Notes: generated by a model from the sequence alone, not told the origin. A DNA stretch of 59,566 nucleotides from Pseudomonadota bacterium (GCA_018241145.1 JAFEEJ010000222.1:1-59566), one strand, 5' to 3'; counted from the first letter of the stretch, positions 10,977-20,788 are shown. Made by a program: numbers and translations.

Positions 10977-12455
10977 ATGCCACGCCGCCTGCTCGTCACC
11001 GCGCTCGCCTTCGCGCTGTCCGCAACCGCCGCCTGCGCGGCCGGCGATTCATCGCAGCCCTCATCCGGCATCGGCAATGCCGCGCTGACGATCTATCACG
11101 CCAGTGACGATTCGCTGTTCTCCGGCGATGCCTCGGGCAGCGTGGACAGCGGTTATGGCGTGGTGCATGAAACCCGCAAGATCGACCTGCAGGGCGGCCG
11201 CCAAACCCTGCGCATCGGCGGCCTGCCGGCGTCGGTGGATCCCGAAGCCGTCATGCTGGGTTTCCCCGGCAATGCCGGCGTGAAAATCCTGGGACGGCGC
11301 ATCGTGTTGTCGCGCGGCAACGCCGACAGCGCGCTCGCGGGGCACGTCGGCGAACAGGTCGTCGTGGCGGGAAGCAACGGCCAGGCCCTCGCCAGCGGCA
11401 CGCTGCTGGGCGTTGATGGCGATGGGTTGACCGTGCGCAAAGGCGACGGCGGCGTGATCGTGGTGCACGACTACGCCACCGTCGCGCTGCAGCCGGGCTC
11501 GATCGGCGGGGGCGGCAGCCTCATCCTCGCGCTGGATTCGTCATCCGCCGGAGCGCGCGATGCGCGCTTGAGCTACACCACGTCCGGGCTCGGCTGGCGC
11601 GCGGCGTACGCGGTCACCCTGGCGGGCGGCTCGCAATGCCGCATGCATTTCGACCCGCAGGCGTCGATCGCCAATCGCAGCGGGCGCGATTACGACCACG
11701 CGGGCGTCAAACTCGTGGCCGGACAACCGAACCTTTCCCAGCCGCCGCGCATGTTCATGGCCAAGGCCGCGATGGCCGCGGAAGCCGCGCCGCCGATGCC
11801 GCAGCAGCGCACGCTCGGCGACTACCGCAGCTTCACGCTGCCGGACGCGATCGACCTTCCGGATGGCACGGTCACGCTGGCGCCGCTGTATGCGGCTTCC
11901 GATCTGGATTGCACGCGGCAATACCTGCTGGAAGCGGGCGGTGGCTGGCAGCCGCCCAAGCCGATGCTGGACGGAAATTTCAACAACGACGCCTACCAAG
12001 ACCGACCGATCGCGGCGACGCTGGGCTTCACCGCCCCCGATGCACTGCCCGCCGGCATGCTGCGTGCGTCGATGCTGGACCAGGACGGCGCATCGGAACT
12101 GCTCGGCCAGGGCGACATCCCCGACACGCCGAAAGGCAAGAGTGTGAGCGTGACGCTGGGCGAAAGCTTCGACCTGCGCGCGAGTCGCGAACGCACCGCG
12201 TTCACGGCGGACAAGGCGTCGCGCACGATGGACGAAGCATTCCGGATCACGCTGAGCAACGGCGGTGATGCCGCGCGCACCGTCACCGTGCGCGAACATC
12301 CCAATCGCTGGAAGGTCTGGAAGCTGTTGTCATCCAGCGTGAAGCCCGACAAGCAGACACCGGACATGCTGGAATTCTCCGTGGCGGTCCCCGCGCACGG
12401 GAAAACCGTGCTGGACTACCGCGTGCAGTACGCATGGCTGCCGAAGGACGAATGA
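10977..12455 (+). CDS. Secreted DUF4139-type protein of unknown function
   Basis: A 492-residue exported protein. The signal peptide MPRRLLVTALAFALSATAACA is followed by a mature region of mostly beta character. The segments LSYTTSGLGWRAAYAVTL, YDHAGVKLVAGQPN and the C-terminal VLDYRVQYAW resemble the DUF4139 family, which is surface or periplasmic and uncharacterised. ATG 10977 was chosen over an ATG 33 bases upstream because GCGAGGA ends six bases before it and the signal peptide then starts cleanly. The TGA overlaps the next gene. Confidence 0.7.
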   Translation: MPRRLLVTALAFALSATAACAAGDSSQPSSGIGNAALTIYHASDDSLFSGDASGSVDSGYGVVHETRKIDLQGGRQTLRIGGLPASVDPEAVMLGFPGNAGVKILGRRIVLSRGNADSALAGHVGEQVVVAGSNGQALASGTLLGVDGDGLTVRKGDGGVIVVHDYATVALQPGSIGGGGSLILALDSSSAGARDARLSYTTSGLGWRAAYAVTLAGGSQCRMHFDPQASIANRSGRDYDHAGVKLVAGQPNLSQPPRMFMAKAAMAAEAAPPMPQQRTLGDYRSFTLPDAIDLPDGTVTLAPLYAASDLDCTRQYLLEAGGGWQPPKPMLDGNFNNDAYQDRPIAATLGFTAPDALPAGMLRASMLDQDGASELLGQGDIPDTPKGKSVSVTLGESFDLRASRERTAFTADKASRTMDEAFRITLSNGGDAARTVTVREHPNRWKVWKLLSSSVKPDKQTPDMLEFSVAVPAHGKTVLDYRVQYAWLPKDE

Positions 12456-13216
12456 CCATGCTCGATCGCATCGAACACGAACACGGCATCCGCGAACTGC
12501 GGCTCGCCCGTCCGCCGGTCAACGCGCTCGATCCCGGACTGGTGCACGCGTTGCGCGAAGCGATTGAAACCGCGCCGCGCGAAGGTGCGGATGCGCTGGT
12601 GATCTCGGGTGCTTCCGGCATTTTCTCGGCCGGCCTGGACGTGCCGTTCCTGTTGACGCTGGATCGCGAAGCGATGCGTGCGTTCTGGGGCGAATTCCTC
12701 GGCCTGTGCGCTGCGCTGGCGCGCTCGCCGATCCCACTCGTTGCGGCGGTGACCGGCCACTCGCCGGCCGGCGGCGCGGTGCTGGCGCTTTTCTGCGACT
12801 TCCGCGTGATGGCGCATGGCGCCTATCGCATCGGACTGAACGAAGTGCAGGTCGGACTGACCGTGCCGGATGTCATCCGCGCCGCATTGGGGCGCCTGCT
12901 GGGGGCCTATCGCGCAGAACGATTGCTGGTCGAAGGCGCGATGCTGGAATCGGAAGCGGCATTGCGTGCCGGTTTCGTGGATGAACTGGCCGACGTGGAC
13001 CACGTGGTCACGCGCGCACTCGGCTGGCTCGAAGCGCTGCTGAAGCTCCCGCGCCGGGCAATGCTGTCCACGCGCGCGCTGGCGCGTGCGGACCTCGGCG
13101 CGTTGTTCGCCGATGCAGCCGCGCTGCGCGTGGAAACGCTGCTGGAGATGTGGTTCGCGCCCGAAGCGCAAGCCACGCTGCGCGCGATGGTGGAAAGGCT
13201 CAAGGCGAAGAAATAG
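12452..13216 (+). CDS. Enoyl-CoA hydratase/isomerase family protein
   Basis: Crotonase-fold protein expected to act on an acyl-CoA. The 254-residue sequence shows the oxyanion-hole segments SGASGIFSAGLDVPFLL and VTGHSPAGGAVLALFCDFRV, then GLNEVQVGLTVPDVI. At the usual hydratase catalytic position (E-x-x-x-G in GLNEVQVGL) a Glu is present; the second catalytic Glu is not evident, so isomerase-like or other activity is possible. Starts at ATG 12452 overlapping the previous stop; ATG 12458 has better spacing to AAGGA. Convergent with sseA. Confidence 0.85.
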   Translation: MTMLDRIEHEHGIRELRLARPPVNALDPGLVHALREAIETAPREGADALVISGASGIFSAGLDVPFLLTLDREAMRAFWGEFLGLCAALARSPIPLVAAVTGHSPAGGAVLALFCDFRVMAHGAYRIGLNEVQVGLTVPDVIRAALGRLLGAYRAERLLVEGAMLESEAALRAGFVDELADVDHVVTRALGWLEALLKLPRRAMLSTRALARADLGALFADAAALRVETLLEMWFAPEAQATLRAMVERLKAKK

Positions 13217-13233
13217 CGCGGGATCCGCCCGCA

Positions 13234-14082
13234 CTATTCGCCTGTCGCCACCGGCCGCGTTGGGTCGCTTACGTACCCGCTCCACGACGGGGCGAAGAGG
13301 CGCGAACCGTGCAGGCCCGCCGCTTCCATCGCCAGCAGGTTGTGCGCGGCGGTGACGCCGGAGCCGCACATGTGCACGACTTCGTCCGGTGGACGTTGCG
13401 CGAGCAGCGCCATGAATTCATCGCGCAGCAGCGACGATGACTTGAAGCGCCCTTTCGCATCGAGGTTGTCGTTGAACGGGCGATTGCGTGCGCCCGGCAC
13501 GTGGCCGGCGACGGGATCGATCGGTTCCAGCTCGCCGCGATAGCGCGCGGCGCCGCGCGCATCGAGCAGCAGCATGGCCCCCTGCGCGCGCAGGCGTTCG
13601 AGTTCGTCGCAGTAAACGACCTGCGCGGGATCGAACCGGACTTCGACGCGCGTCGCCGCGCGTTCCGTCGCTTCGCCCTGCCCGGCCGGCAACCCGGCCT
13701 CCAGCCACGCGCGCCAGCCGCCGTCCAGCACGCTCGCGCCGATCCCGCAGATACGCAACAGCCACCACAGGCGCGCCGCGGCCATCGCGCCGCCCGCATC
13801 GTCGTATGCCACGATGCGCTGCCCTGGCGTCCAGCCCCAGCGCGACAAGGTCCGCGAGAACGCCGTGTCGTCCGGCAACGGATGCCTTCCCAGGTTCTCT
13901 TTCGACAAATCGGATAGATCGCGATCCAGGCTCGCGTACACCGCGCCCGGAATGTGGGCTTGCCGGAATTCGCGCTCGCCCTTGACCGGGTCGGCGAGCT
14001 CGAAACGGCAATCCACGACCCGCACCTCGTCACGCGGCAAGGCGGACAACGTGCGTGCATCGATCAAGGCGGCATCGGTCAT
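13234..14082 (-). CDS. sseA: 3-mercaptopyruvate sulfurtransferase
   Basis: Transfers sulfane sulfur from 3-mercaptopyruvate to acceptors. It is 282 residues with two rhodanese domains. The C-terminal catalytic loop is CGSGVTA (context HMCGSGVTAAHN), the mercaptopyruvate-type signature rather than the CRxGxR type of thiosulfate sulfurtransferases. The N-terminal domain (VRVVDCRFELADPVKG, HIPGAVYASLDRDLSD) is the non-catalytic copy. The ATG overlaps the stop of the NUDIX gene (ATGA), so the two are coupled. Confidence 0.93.
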   Translation of the reverse strand: MTDAALIDARTLSALPRDEVRVVDCRFELADPVKGEREFRQAHIPGAVYASLDRDLSDLSKENLGRHPLPDDTAFSRTLSRWGWTPGQRIVAYDDAGGAMAAARLWWLLRICGIGASVLDGGWRAWLEAGLPAGQGEATERAATRVEVRFDPAQVVYCDELERLRAQGAMLLLDARGAARYRGELEPIDPVAGHVPGARNRPFNDNLDAKGRFKSSSLLRDEFMALLAQRPPDEVVHMCGSGVTAAHNLLAMEAAGLHGSRLFAPSWSGYVSDPTRPVATGE

Positions 14083-14684
14083 TGCATGATCTCCATGCGC
14101 CGCATCAGGTTGACCAGGATGGCGGCCGTCGCCCCCCAGATCAACGGTTCCGAACCGGCGTATTCGCAGACGATACGGCGTTTGCCGCGAAAGTCGAAGG
14201 CCCGCTGGCGCAGGCGGGCGGGATCGAGCAGGAACGCGAGCGGCACTTCGAATACCGACTCCACTTCCTCCGATTGCCGCGCCACGCGGGCGTCCGCCCT
14301 CAGCGTCGCCACCACCGGCGTCACGCAATAGCCGCTGACGGTGTCGAGGCAATCGAGATACCCGAGCGGCTGCGCATCGTCGGGATCGAGGCCGATTTCC
14401 TCGCGTGCCTCGCGCAGCGCCGCGGCGATTTCGTCCGCATCCGCCGCGTCGATGCGTCCGCCCGGGAAACTCACCTGGCCGGCGTGCGTGCGCAATCCAT
14501 GGTTCCGCAGCGTGAAGACCACGGTCGGCTCCGGCGCATCGCGCAGGGCCAGCAGCACCGCCGCGCGGGTGCGCGTGTCTTCGCCCAGCAGGTCCGACAA
14601 CTCGGCGCGATTCCAGCCCACGGCATGCGGCGGCTCCTGCAGCGGATGCAGGGCCCGCGCGATCCGCTGCAACTGCGGGTTCAT
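14079..14684 (-). CDS. NUDIX hydrolase, CoA pyrophosphatase (NudL/YeaB) type
   Basis: Likely cleaves the diphosphate of CoA or related nucleotides. The 201-residue protein has the NUDIX box of the CoA-pyrophosphatase subgroup: VSFPGGRIDAADADEIAAAL followed by REAREEIGL, with the metal-binding REAREE intact and the preceding spacer of subgroup length. The upstream LLALRDAPEPTVVFTLRN is also typical. ATG overlaps the DUF1289 stop and TGA overlaps the sseA start. Confidence 0.85.
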   Translation of the reverse strand: MNPQLQRIARALHPLQEPPHAVGWNRAELSDLLGEDTRTRAAVLLALRDAPEPTVVFTLRNHGLRTHAGQVSFPGGRIDAADADEIAAALREAREEIGLDPDDAQPLGYLDCLDTVSGYCVTPVVATLRADARVARQSEEVESVFEVPLAFLLDPARLRQRAFDFRGKRRIVCEYAGSEPLIWGATAAILVNLMRRMEIMQ

Positions 14685-14872
14685 GGCACGCGGCGCACGC
14701 GTTGCGGAAGCACTTCGCGCATGCAACGCAGGCGTTCGGCATCGCTCATCGTGCCCCATCGCGCGATCTCGTCGAGGGTGCGCCGGCAACCCTGGCACAG
14801 TCCTTCCTCGTCGAGACGGCAGACGCCGATGCAGGGCGTCACGGGCAACGGGAAATCGGACGACGCGGTCAT
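14681..14872 (-). CDS. DUF1289 cysteine-rich small protein
   Basis: A 63-residue protein with the family pattern PCIGVCRLDEEGLCQGCRRT followed by EIARWGTMSDAER. The clustered cysteines (C-x3-C-x8-C-x2-C) suggest metal or Fe-S binding; the function is unknown. It lies in a tight run with the NUDIX and sseA genes, overlapping the former by four bases. Confidence 0.88.
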   Translation of the reverse strand: MTASSDFPLPVTPCIGVCRLDEEGLCQGCRRTLDEIARWGTMSDAERLRCMREVLPQRVRRVP

Positions 14873-14909
14873 CCACGGGAGGGTAGCAGTTCGCGACCCG
14901 ACGGAAAAA

Positions 14910-15617
14910 TCAGGGTTTGCTGTCGAGCAGGCGAATGTCGAACACCAGGCCTTCGTTCGGGCCGATGCGCGGGGGCTGGCCGCGTTCGCCGTAGGCCATC
15001 TGCGGCGGGATGAATACCTGCCAATGATCGCCCACGTGCATGCGCGTGACGACCTGTTGCCAGCCGCGGATCATCTGGTCGACCGGAAACGTGACCGGCT
15101 GGCCGCGATCGTAGGTGTTGTCGAACACGGTGCCGTCGAGCAGCGCGCCGCGGAATTGCAACGTGACTTCGCTGTCCACCGTCGGGTTCTTGTCGCCGCC
15201 GCCATCGTCCAGCACCTTGTACTGCACGCCCGACGGCAAGGTGACCACGCCATCCTTCTTGCCGTTGGCGGCGAAGAATTGCCGGCTCTTCTGCAGATTG
15301 GCTGCCGCCAGTTTGGTGAAAGCCGCGCGCGCATCGGCGACCATGCGCTGCTGCATCGCCGTGATCACGGCCTGCATTTCCTGCGGCGAGAACGCGGGTT
15401 TCTTCTGCCCGTAACCGTCCTGCACGCCGCGCAGCACGCTGGCGATGTCGATCTGCAGGCCATGCTGGCCGAGGTCGCGTCCGGCTTCGTAACCCAGCGC
15501 ATAGGACAACTTTCGATCGCCCGACGGCGGCGCATCCTGCGCGCGCGCGGCCGCGAGCGGCAGGATCGCGGCGAGTGCCATCGACAGGGCAATACTGGTG
15601 ATGCGGCCATGGGACAT
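14910..15617 (-). CDS. FKBP-type peptidyl-prolyl isomerase, Mip/FkpA-like, periplasmic
   Basis: Catalyses prolyl isomerisation in the periplasm or at the outer membrane. The 235 residues comprise a signal peptide (SIALSMALAAILPLAAARA), an N-terminal helical dimerisation region (LSYALGYEAGRDLGQHG, MQAVITAMQQRM) and a C-terminal FKBP domain (GVQYKVL, VTLQFRGALLDGTVFDNTYD, VFIPPQMAYGERG). This domain order is that of Mip/FkpA/FklB. It lies downstream of the DUF1684 gene on the same strand. Confidence 0.92.
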   Translation of the reverse strand: MSHGRITSIALSMALAAILPLAAARAQDAPPSGDRKLSYALGYEAGRDLGQHGLQIDIASVLRGVQDGYGQKKPAFSPQEMQAVITAMQQRMVADARAAFTKLAAANLQKSRQFFAANGKKDGVVTLPSGVQYKVLDDGGGDKNPTVDSEVTLQFRGALLDGTVFDNTYDRGQPVTFPVDQMIRGWQQVVTRMHVGDHWQVFIPPQMAYGERGQPPRIGPNEGLVFDIRLLDSKP

Positions 15618-15712
15618 GGCGTTGGCGGTTCCTTTCCCTCGTGCGCGCGGGCGCCGGCGCGATGCTAGCAGGGCCCGCGTCTTGGAACCCGCGGGAAGAC
15701 AAAGGTTCCCGT

Positions 15713-16540
15713 TCAAGGCCCGCCGCGATAGCGCTTTTCGCCGGCTTCCACCCGCATATCCAGGCGGTTTTCCGGTGGCGCCAGCGCGCAGGTGGCGAAC
15801 GGCGTGAACACGCACGGCGGGTTGTAGGCCTTGTTGAAGTCGATCACGATGCGGCCATCGCGCGGCGGTTCGGTATAGAGGAAACGCCCTGCGCCGTAGG
15901 TTTCCCTGCCCGAAGTCCCGTCGGCGAAAATCAGGTACAGGGCCTGGTCGCCCGGCGTCTCGATCACGGGCGTGACTTCGTATTCGTGGCCGTCGCGCGC
16001 GAACACCGCGCGACCCGGCGCGGGATAACTTTCGAGCTGGCCGATCACGTTCATCGTTTCCAGCGTGCGCGGCGAGTCGAACGGCAGCCACCGCGCCTCG
16101 ATGCGCCAGGACGGATCGACGGGAAAGGATTCGATGCCGGCGAAACGCCTGCGGGTTTCGGCTTCGCTGTCGCGCACGCGCAACGCCTTGCGTCCGCTGC
16201 GGTCGATCACGATGAAGTTCGCGCTGCCGAAGGACACGCGCGTGGGGGTTTGCGCGTGATCGTCGCGCAGAACGGCGCATGTTTTCGATTCGCCGTCGAC
16301 CAACGCGCCGCTGCCGGGTTCGAGCTGCAACGCCAGTGTCCCGTCTTCGCGCCAGTCGATCGCGCCGAGATGCGCGGGCGCGCGGCCGATGGTGATCGCG
16401 TTGTCAGCCGCGCTGCCGATGGTGTTGCGGCCCGGTTCCAGCCAGTGCAATCCGGCCAGGCTCAGCCAGCCATCCGGCGCGGTCAGCCGCGCCAGCCGCT
16501 GCGCACGCCATGCATCGATCGAGCGCGCGTAGTCGTCCAC
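15713..16540 (-). CDS. DUF1684 domain protein
   Basis: A 275-residue protein of a widespread uncharacterised family. The recognisable segments are DGWLSLAGLHWLEPGRNTIG at the N-terminus, FPVDPSWRIEARWLPF in the middle and GRIVIDFNKAYNPPCVFTPF near the C-terminus, where the Asn-Pro-Pro-Cys and Thr-Cys-Ala-Leu-Ala-Pro-Pro-Glu-Asn residues are conserved. There is no signal peptide. It starts with GTG directly abutting the mutL stop, so it is translated from the mutL mRNA. Confidence 0.82.
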   Translation of the reverse strand: MDDYARSIDAWRAQRLARLTAPDGWLSLAGLHWLEPGRNTIGSAADNAITIGRAPAHLGAIDWREDGTLALQLEPGSGALVDGESKTCAVLRDDHAQTPTRVSFGSANFIVIDRSGRKALRVRDSEAETRRRFAGIESFPVDPSWRIEARWLPFDSPRTLETMNVIGQLESYPAPGRAVFARDGHEYEVTPVIETPGDQALYLIFADGTSGRETYGAGRFLYTEPPRDGRIVIDFNKAYNPPCVFTPFATCALAPPENRLDMRVEAGEKRYRGGP

Positions 16541-18370
16541 TCAGCGTCCCCGCAAGAACAATTTGTCCAGCTCGGCGATGCCCAGCTGCGTCCAGGTCGG
16601 GCGTCCGTGGTTGCACTGGCCGGAACGCTCGGTGTTCTCCATCTCGCGCAGCAGCGCGTTCATTTCCGGGATCGTCAGCCGGCGGTGCGCGCGCACCGCG
16701 CCATGGCACGCCATCGTCGCCAGCAACTCGTTCTGCAATTCCTGCAGGCGGCGCGAGTGGCCATGCTGCGCCAGCTCGCCCAGCACGTCGCGCGCGAGCT
16801 GCGCGGCATCGGCGCGTTCCAGCAATGCGGGAATCCGGCGAACGGTGGCCTGGCGCGGGCCGCTGCGGCCGATTTCCAGCCCGATCGCCGCCAGCGCATC
16901 CGCGTGTTCTTCCGCCGCCGCCGCTTCGGCCTCGCTGACCGCGACGGGCAGCGGCACCAGCAGGCTTTGCGATTGCATGCCTTCGCGCACACACGCGGAT
17001 TTCAGTTTTTCGTACGTCACGCGCTCGTGCGCGGCATGCATGTCCACCAGCACCAGGCCCTGCGCGTTTTCCGCGAGGATGTAGATGCCGGCGAGTTGCG
17101 CGAGCGCGTAGCCCAGCGGCGGTGTCTCATCGCCGCGCAGGTCCGGCAGCACCGTTGCCGCGGATGCAGGCGCCGCTGCCCCGAGCAACGCGGCATACGC
17201 ATCGGGCACGGGTTCGCGTACCGCAAGCGCGTGCTGCCCGGAGAATCCGCGGCGTGGTTCGAGACTGTCCGGCAGCGCAGCCTCGGCTTGCGCCAGCTTC
17301 GCGCGCGCCTGCGCAGAGAGATCGCCGGCACGGAAGAAGACCACGCCGTCATCGCGCGCCGGAGCGCCGGCACGCGTCTGCGCGATCGCCTCGTGCAGCG
17401 TGCGGAACAGGAAATCGTGGACCAGCCGCGCTTCGCGGAAACGCACTTCCGACTTGGCCGGATGCACATTCACGTCCACACCCTGCGGATCGAGTTGCAG
17501 GAACAGGACGAACGCGGGATGGCGCCCGTGGAACAGCACGTCCGCGTACGCCTGCTTCACGGCGTGCGCGACCACGCGGTCGCGCACCAATCTTCCGTTG
17601 ACGTAGAAATACTGCTGGTCGGATTGTGCGCGCGATGCGGTGGGCAGGCCGACCCAGCCATGCAATTCCATGCCGGCCGCGGCGTGGTCGACATGCAGGC
17701 AATTCCCGGCGAAGTTCGAACCCAGCAATTCCGCCGCGCGCTCCAGCCGCGCATCCGCATCGCGCGCGGGTTTCAGCAGGCGCACGGGCTTGCCGTTGTG
17801 GCCCAGGCGGAAATCCACCGCCGGACGCGCCAGCGCCAGGGATTTCACCAGTTCGTCGATGTGGCCGAATTCGGTGCGTTCGGCGCGCAGGAATTTGCGC
17901 CGCGCCGGCACGGCGTGGAACAGGTCGTGCACTTCGACCGTGCTGCCGCGCGCCCCCGACGCAGGCTGCGGCGGGCCGATGTCCGCGCCGTGGACTTCGA
18001 TGCGCCACGCATGCGCGTCGTCCTGCGTGCGCGAAACCACCGACAGGCGCGACACCGACGCGATGGACGCCAGCGCTTCGCCGCGGAAACCCATGCTCGC
18101 CACGCGCGCGAGATCCTCGAAACTGGCGATCTTGCTGGTGGCATGCGCGGACAGCGCCAGCGGCAGCTCGTCGCGCGGTATGCCCGATCCGTCGTCGCGC
18201 ACGCGGATCAGCCGCGCACCACCCTGCGCGATGTCGATCTCGATCTTCGTCGCGCCCGCATCGAGGCTGTTCTCCACCAGCTCCTTCACCACCGAAGCCG
18301 GGCGCTCGATCACCTCGCCGGCGGCGATCTGGTTTACCAGCTCGGGGGACAGAGGACGGATCGGCGGCAT
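16541..18370 (-). CDS. mutL: DNA mismatch repair protein MutL, endonuclease type
   Basis: Links MutS mismatch recognition to excision. The 609 residues begin [20 protein letters not shown]; the GHKL ATPase motifs [15 protein letters not shown] and SMGFRGEAL are intact. The C-terminal domain carries [12 protein letters not shown], matching the endonuclease motif DQHA(x)2E(x)4E except Q to M, plus ACHGAVRA and CNHGRPT. This set is typical of MutL from bacteria lacking MutH. Starts upstream of 18370 are possible but add non-conserved residues. It follows the amidase gene across a 200-bp gap. Confidence 0.96.
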   Translation of the reverse strand: MPPIRPLSPELVNQIAAGEVIERPASVVKELVENSLDAGATKIEIDIAQGGARLIRVRDDGSGIPRDELPLALSAHATSKIASFEDLARVASMGFRGEALASIASVSRLSVVSRTQDDAHAWRIEVHGADIGPPQPASGARGSTVEVHDLFHAVPARRKFLRAERTEFGHIDELVKSLALARPAVDFRLGHNGKPVRLLKPARDADARLERAAELLGSNFAGNCLHVDHAAAGMELHGWVGLPTASRAQSDQQYFYVNGRLVRDRVVAHAVKQAYADVLFHGRHPAFVLFLQLDPQGVDVNVHPAKSEVRFREARLVHDFLFRTLHEAIAQTRAGAPARDDGVVFFRAGDLSAQARAKLAQAEAALPDSLEPRRGFSGQHALAVREPVPDAYAALLGAAAPASAATVLPDLRGDETPPLGYALAQLAGIYILAENAQGLVLVDMHAAHERVTYEKLKSACVREGMQSQSLLVPLPVAVSEAEAAAAEEHADALAAIGLEIGRSGPRQATVRRIPALLERADAAQLARDVLGELAQHGHSRRLQELQNELLATMACHGAVRAHRRLTIPEMNALLREMENTERSGQCNHGRPTWTQLGIAELDKLFLRGR

Positions 18371-18474
18371 CGCGACACTTCGCATCGAACGCGAAGCATA
18401 GCAAGAGCCGGATTCGAGATTCGGAAACAAGGAACCCGGAAATGCAGATTCGGGGCGTGCTGTCGTTCAACAGT

Positions 18475-18492
18475 GTGGCCAAGGATGGCCAC
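18475..18492. repeat. Isolated perfect hairpin in the amidase-mutL gap
   Basis: GTGGCCA - AGGA - TGGCCAC, a 7-bp stem with a four-base loop, in a 200-bp intergenic region that also contains short GATTCGA/GATTCGG heptamers at 18411-18424. No T-run follows on either strand, so it looks like a dispersed hairpin repeat rather than a terminator. Confidence 0.45.
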
Positions 18493-18570
18493 TTGTGGAC
18501 GTCACCTGGCGTAAACGCAGCCGCTCGCCAAGGAATAAATCGAGCAGCGATCAGGGACGATCGCAACCAC

Positions 18571-20208
18571 TCACGAACCCGGGATCAGCAACACCTGCCC
18601 GGCCTGCACGCTGCCGTCGTCGGGGATCTTGTGATTGACGGAGCGCAGCGCCGTGGCGCTGATGCCGTATTGCTGGGCGATGCCGGAAAGGGTCTCGCCG
18701 CGCATGACGCGATGCATGTCGCGGATGTTCGCATCCAGCGTTGCCGCCGCCTTGTCGCGGCTTCTGGAAGCCACGGACGATTGCGGCAGGGCCGGCGGCG
18801 GCGGGATATTGCTGGCCAACTGGATGTAGGCATCCGACGCGGGCGGACGCACTCGCGGCGTGGAAGCACGCATGGTCCGCACCGGCTCGACATTCGAGAC
18901 GTTCATCGCGGATGCCTGCGCCGGGTTCCGCGAATGCGATGCAGCGCCGGCGACGGCCGCGGAACCGGAAGGATCGGCCGCGGACGGCGGCACCGATGCG
19001 AGCAACGTGGCCGCATCCGTCTGGCCCGGATGCAGTCGACCATCGCGAACCGCGGCGAACCACGTTCCCGGCGGCGGCGTGGATTCGAAATAGCCGCGCA
19101 CGCCCGTCAGGATCGCCTGCGCCAGTTCTTGCCGATGGTTCGGATCGCGCAACCGGGTTTCTTCCGCGGGGTTGGTGATGAAGGCGGTCTCCACCAGGAT
19201 CGACGGCACGTCGGGCGAACGCAGCACGACGAAATTCGCGCGCTCGACGTAGCCGCGATGGGTCGGGCCCAGCGCCGAAAGCGATTTCAGCACGCGATTG
19301 GCGACCGCATCGCTGGCCTGGATCGACGCGCCCTGGGAAAGATCGAGCAACACCGAAGCCAGGGTGTCGTCCTTGTCGTCCAGCGACACGCCGCCGATCA
19401 GGTCCGCGCGGTTTTCGCTGTCGGCCAGCCAGCGCGCCGCTTCCGAGACCTTGCCGCGCTGCGACAACACCCACACCGAGGAGCCTTTCGCATCCGAACT
19501 GGTGTACGCGTCTGCGTGCACCGACACGAACAGGTCGGCCTTGTTCTGGCGCGCGATCGCATAGCGCTTCTTCAGCGGCACGAAATAGTCGCCGCTGCGC
19601 GTCAGCACCGCGCGCATGCCGGGCTGCGCGTTGATCAGCGCGGCGAGGTCGCGCGCCACCGACAGCGTGACGTTCTTTTCCAGGGTTCCGTCCGGGCCGC
19701 GCGCGCCGGGATCCTCGCCGCCATGCCCGGCATCGACCGCGATGACTACCGGCCGCGGCTTGCCCTGCGCGATGTCGTTCTCGATGGTGCGCGCCATCTG
19801 CGGCGCAGGCGCGTGCGGCGGATAAAGATCCACCACCAGCCGGTAGCCGTACTGGCCGGCCGGCCTCAACAGGAAACTCTTGGGGTGCGCGTCGCCGGAA
19901 AGATCCAGGACCACCCGCGCGGAACCGCCGTTCTCGCCGCTGCGGATCGTCTTGAGCAACCCGGTCGCCTGCGGCACGTGGAACCCGGCGGCGAAATCGC
20001 TGCCCTTGACGTCCAGCACGATCCGTCCCGGGTTTTCCAGCTGCACCAACTGGTAATCGCTCGGCGGCGCGGACAGGTCCAGCACGACCCGGGTCGAATC
20101 CGGGCCGCCCCACACGCGCAACGCCTCGACGTGCGCGGCCGATGCCGTCCCTGCGACGACCAGCCCGAGACAGGCGAAAAAAACCGATGGGCGCGTTTTC
20201 CCCCTCAT
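18571..20208 (-). CDS. amiC: N-acetylmuramoyl-L-alanine amidase with AMIN and LysM domains
   Basis: Periplasmic zinc amidase that cleaves septal peptidoglycan side chains. The 545 residues hold a signal peptide (ending GTASAA), an AMIN domain to about residue 130 and an Amidase_3 catalytic domain (VIAVDAGHGGEDPGARG, VLTRSGDYFVPL, LFVSVHADA, SILVETAFITNPAEE) with zinc ligands His, Glu and His. A Pro/Ala-rich linker leads to one C-terminal LysM (HRVMRGETLSGIAQQYGIS). The LysM arrangement resembles AmiB, whose gene also lies between tsaE and mutL in enterobacteria; the symbol is provisional. Confidence 0.93.
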   Translation of the reverse strand: MRGKTRPSVFFACLGLVVAGTASAAHVEALRVWGGPDSTRVVLDLSAPPSDYQLVQLENPGRIVLDVKGSDFAAGFHVPQATGLLKTIRSGENGGSARVVLDLSGDAHPKSFLLRPAGQYGYRLVVDLYPPHAPAPQMARTIENDIAQGKPRPVVIAVDAGHGGEDPGARGPDGTLEKNVTLSVARDLAALINAQPGMRAVLTRSGDYFVPLKKRYAIARQNKADLFVSVHADAYTSSDAKGSSVWVLSQRGKVSEAARWLADSENRADLIGGVSLDDKDDTLASVLLDLSQGASIQASDAVANRVLKSLSALGPTHRGYVERANFVVLRSPDVPSILVETAFITNPAEETRLRDPNHRQELAQAILTGVRGYFESTPPPGTWFAAVRDGRLHPGQTDAATLLASVPPSAADPSGSAAVAGAASHSRNPAQASAMNVSNVEPVRTMRASTPRVRPPASDAYIQLASNIPPPPALPQSSVASRSRDKAAATLDANIRDMHRVMRGETLSGIAQQYGISATALRSVNHKIPDDGSVQAGQVLLIPGS

Positions 20209-20296
20209 GGACCCGGATTGAACCCCAAGCGCCCGTGGATTGCAAGAATTTTTTCCTTATCCACCCGCAGTATGCGATGGTTTTATCGAAGTCGGT

Positions 20297-20788
20297 TCAG
20301 GAAGATGCCGCAACTGAACCGAGCAGGCGCAGCCATGCCGCACCGCGCGCCGTGCAGGGGGACAGCGTTGCGGCCCGTCCGTGGCCACGGTATTCCAGCG
20401 CGACATCGAGATCCGGGGCGGGCAGCGCGCCGGTCCCGCGCTCGGGCCATTCGATCAACACCAGCGCCGCGGGATCGCCGAGTTCGTCCATGCCCAGCCA
20501 CTCGAGCTCCTCCGGCGCGCCGATGCGGTAGAGGTCCAGATGGAAGGCTTCGCCGCGCGCGCCCAATGTGTAACGCTCGAGCAGGCTGTACGTCGGGCTT
20601 TTCACCCGCTCGCCCGCGCCCAGCGCGCGCAGCAACCCCCGCGCGAAACTGGTCTTGCCCGCCCCCAGTTCGCCGCGCAGGTAGACCACGCCACCCCCGC
20701 CGACGGCGGGCGCGAGGCCACGCGCCAGTTCAATCGTCGCGGCCTCGTCGGGCAGGCCGATCTGCACGGGGTGGTTCTTTTCAGCCAT
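20297..20788 (-). CDS. tsaE: tRNA threonylcarbamoyladenosine biosynthesis ATPase TsaE
   Basis: Essential ATPase that supports TsaBD in forming t6A37 in ANN-decoding tRNAs. At 163 residues it has the Walker A YLRGELGAGKTSFARGLL, the family motif FHLDLYRI and IEWPERG. The ATG at 20788 lies inside the 3' end of nnr (8-bp overlap), so the two are coupled. A longer frame upstream is antisense noise. Confidence 0.95.
   Translation of the reverse strand: MAEKNHPVQIGLPDEAATIELARGLAPAVGGGGVVYLRGELGAGKTSFARGLLRALGAGERVKSPTYSLLERYTLGARGEAFHLDLYRIGAPEELEWLGMDELGDPAALVLIEWPERGTGALPAPDLDVALEYRGHGRAATLSPCTARGAAWLRLLGSVAASS

Noticed and set aside
12452..13216. Naming the crotonase-fold protein as a specific fatty-acid degradation enzyme
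   Set aside because: Only one of the usual catalytic acidic residues is clear and no beta-oxidation genes are adjacent, so only the family is stated.
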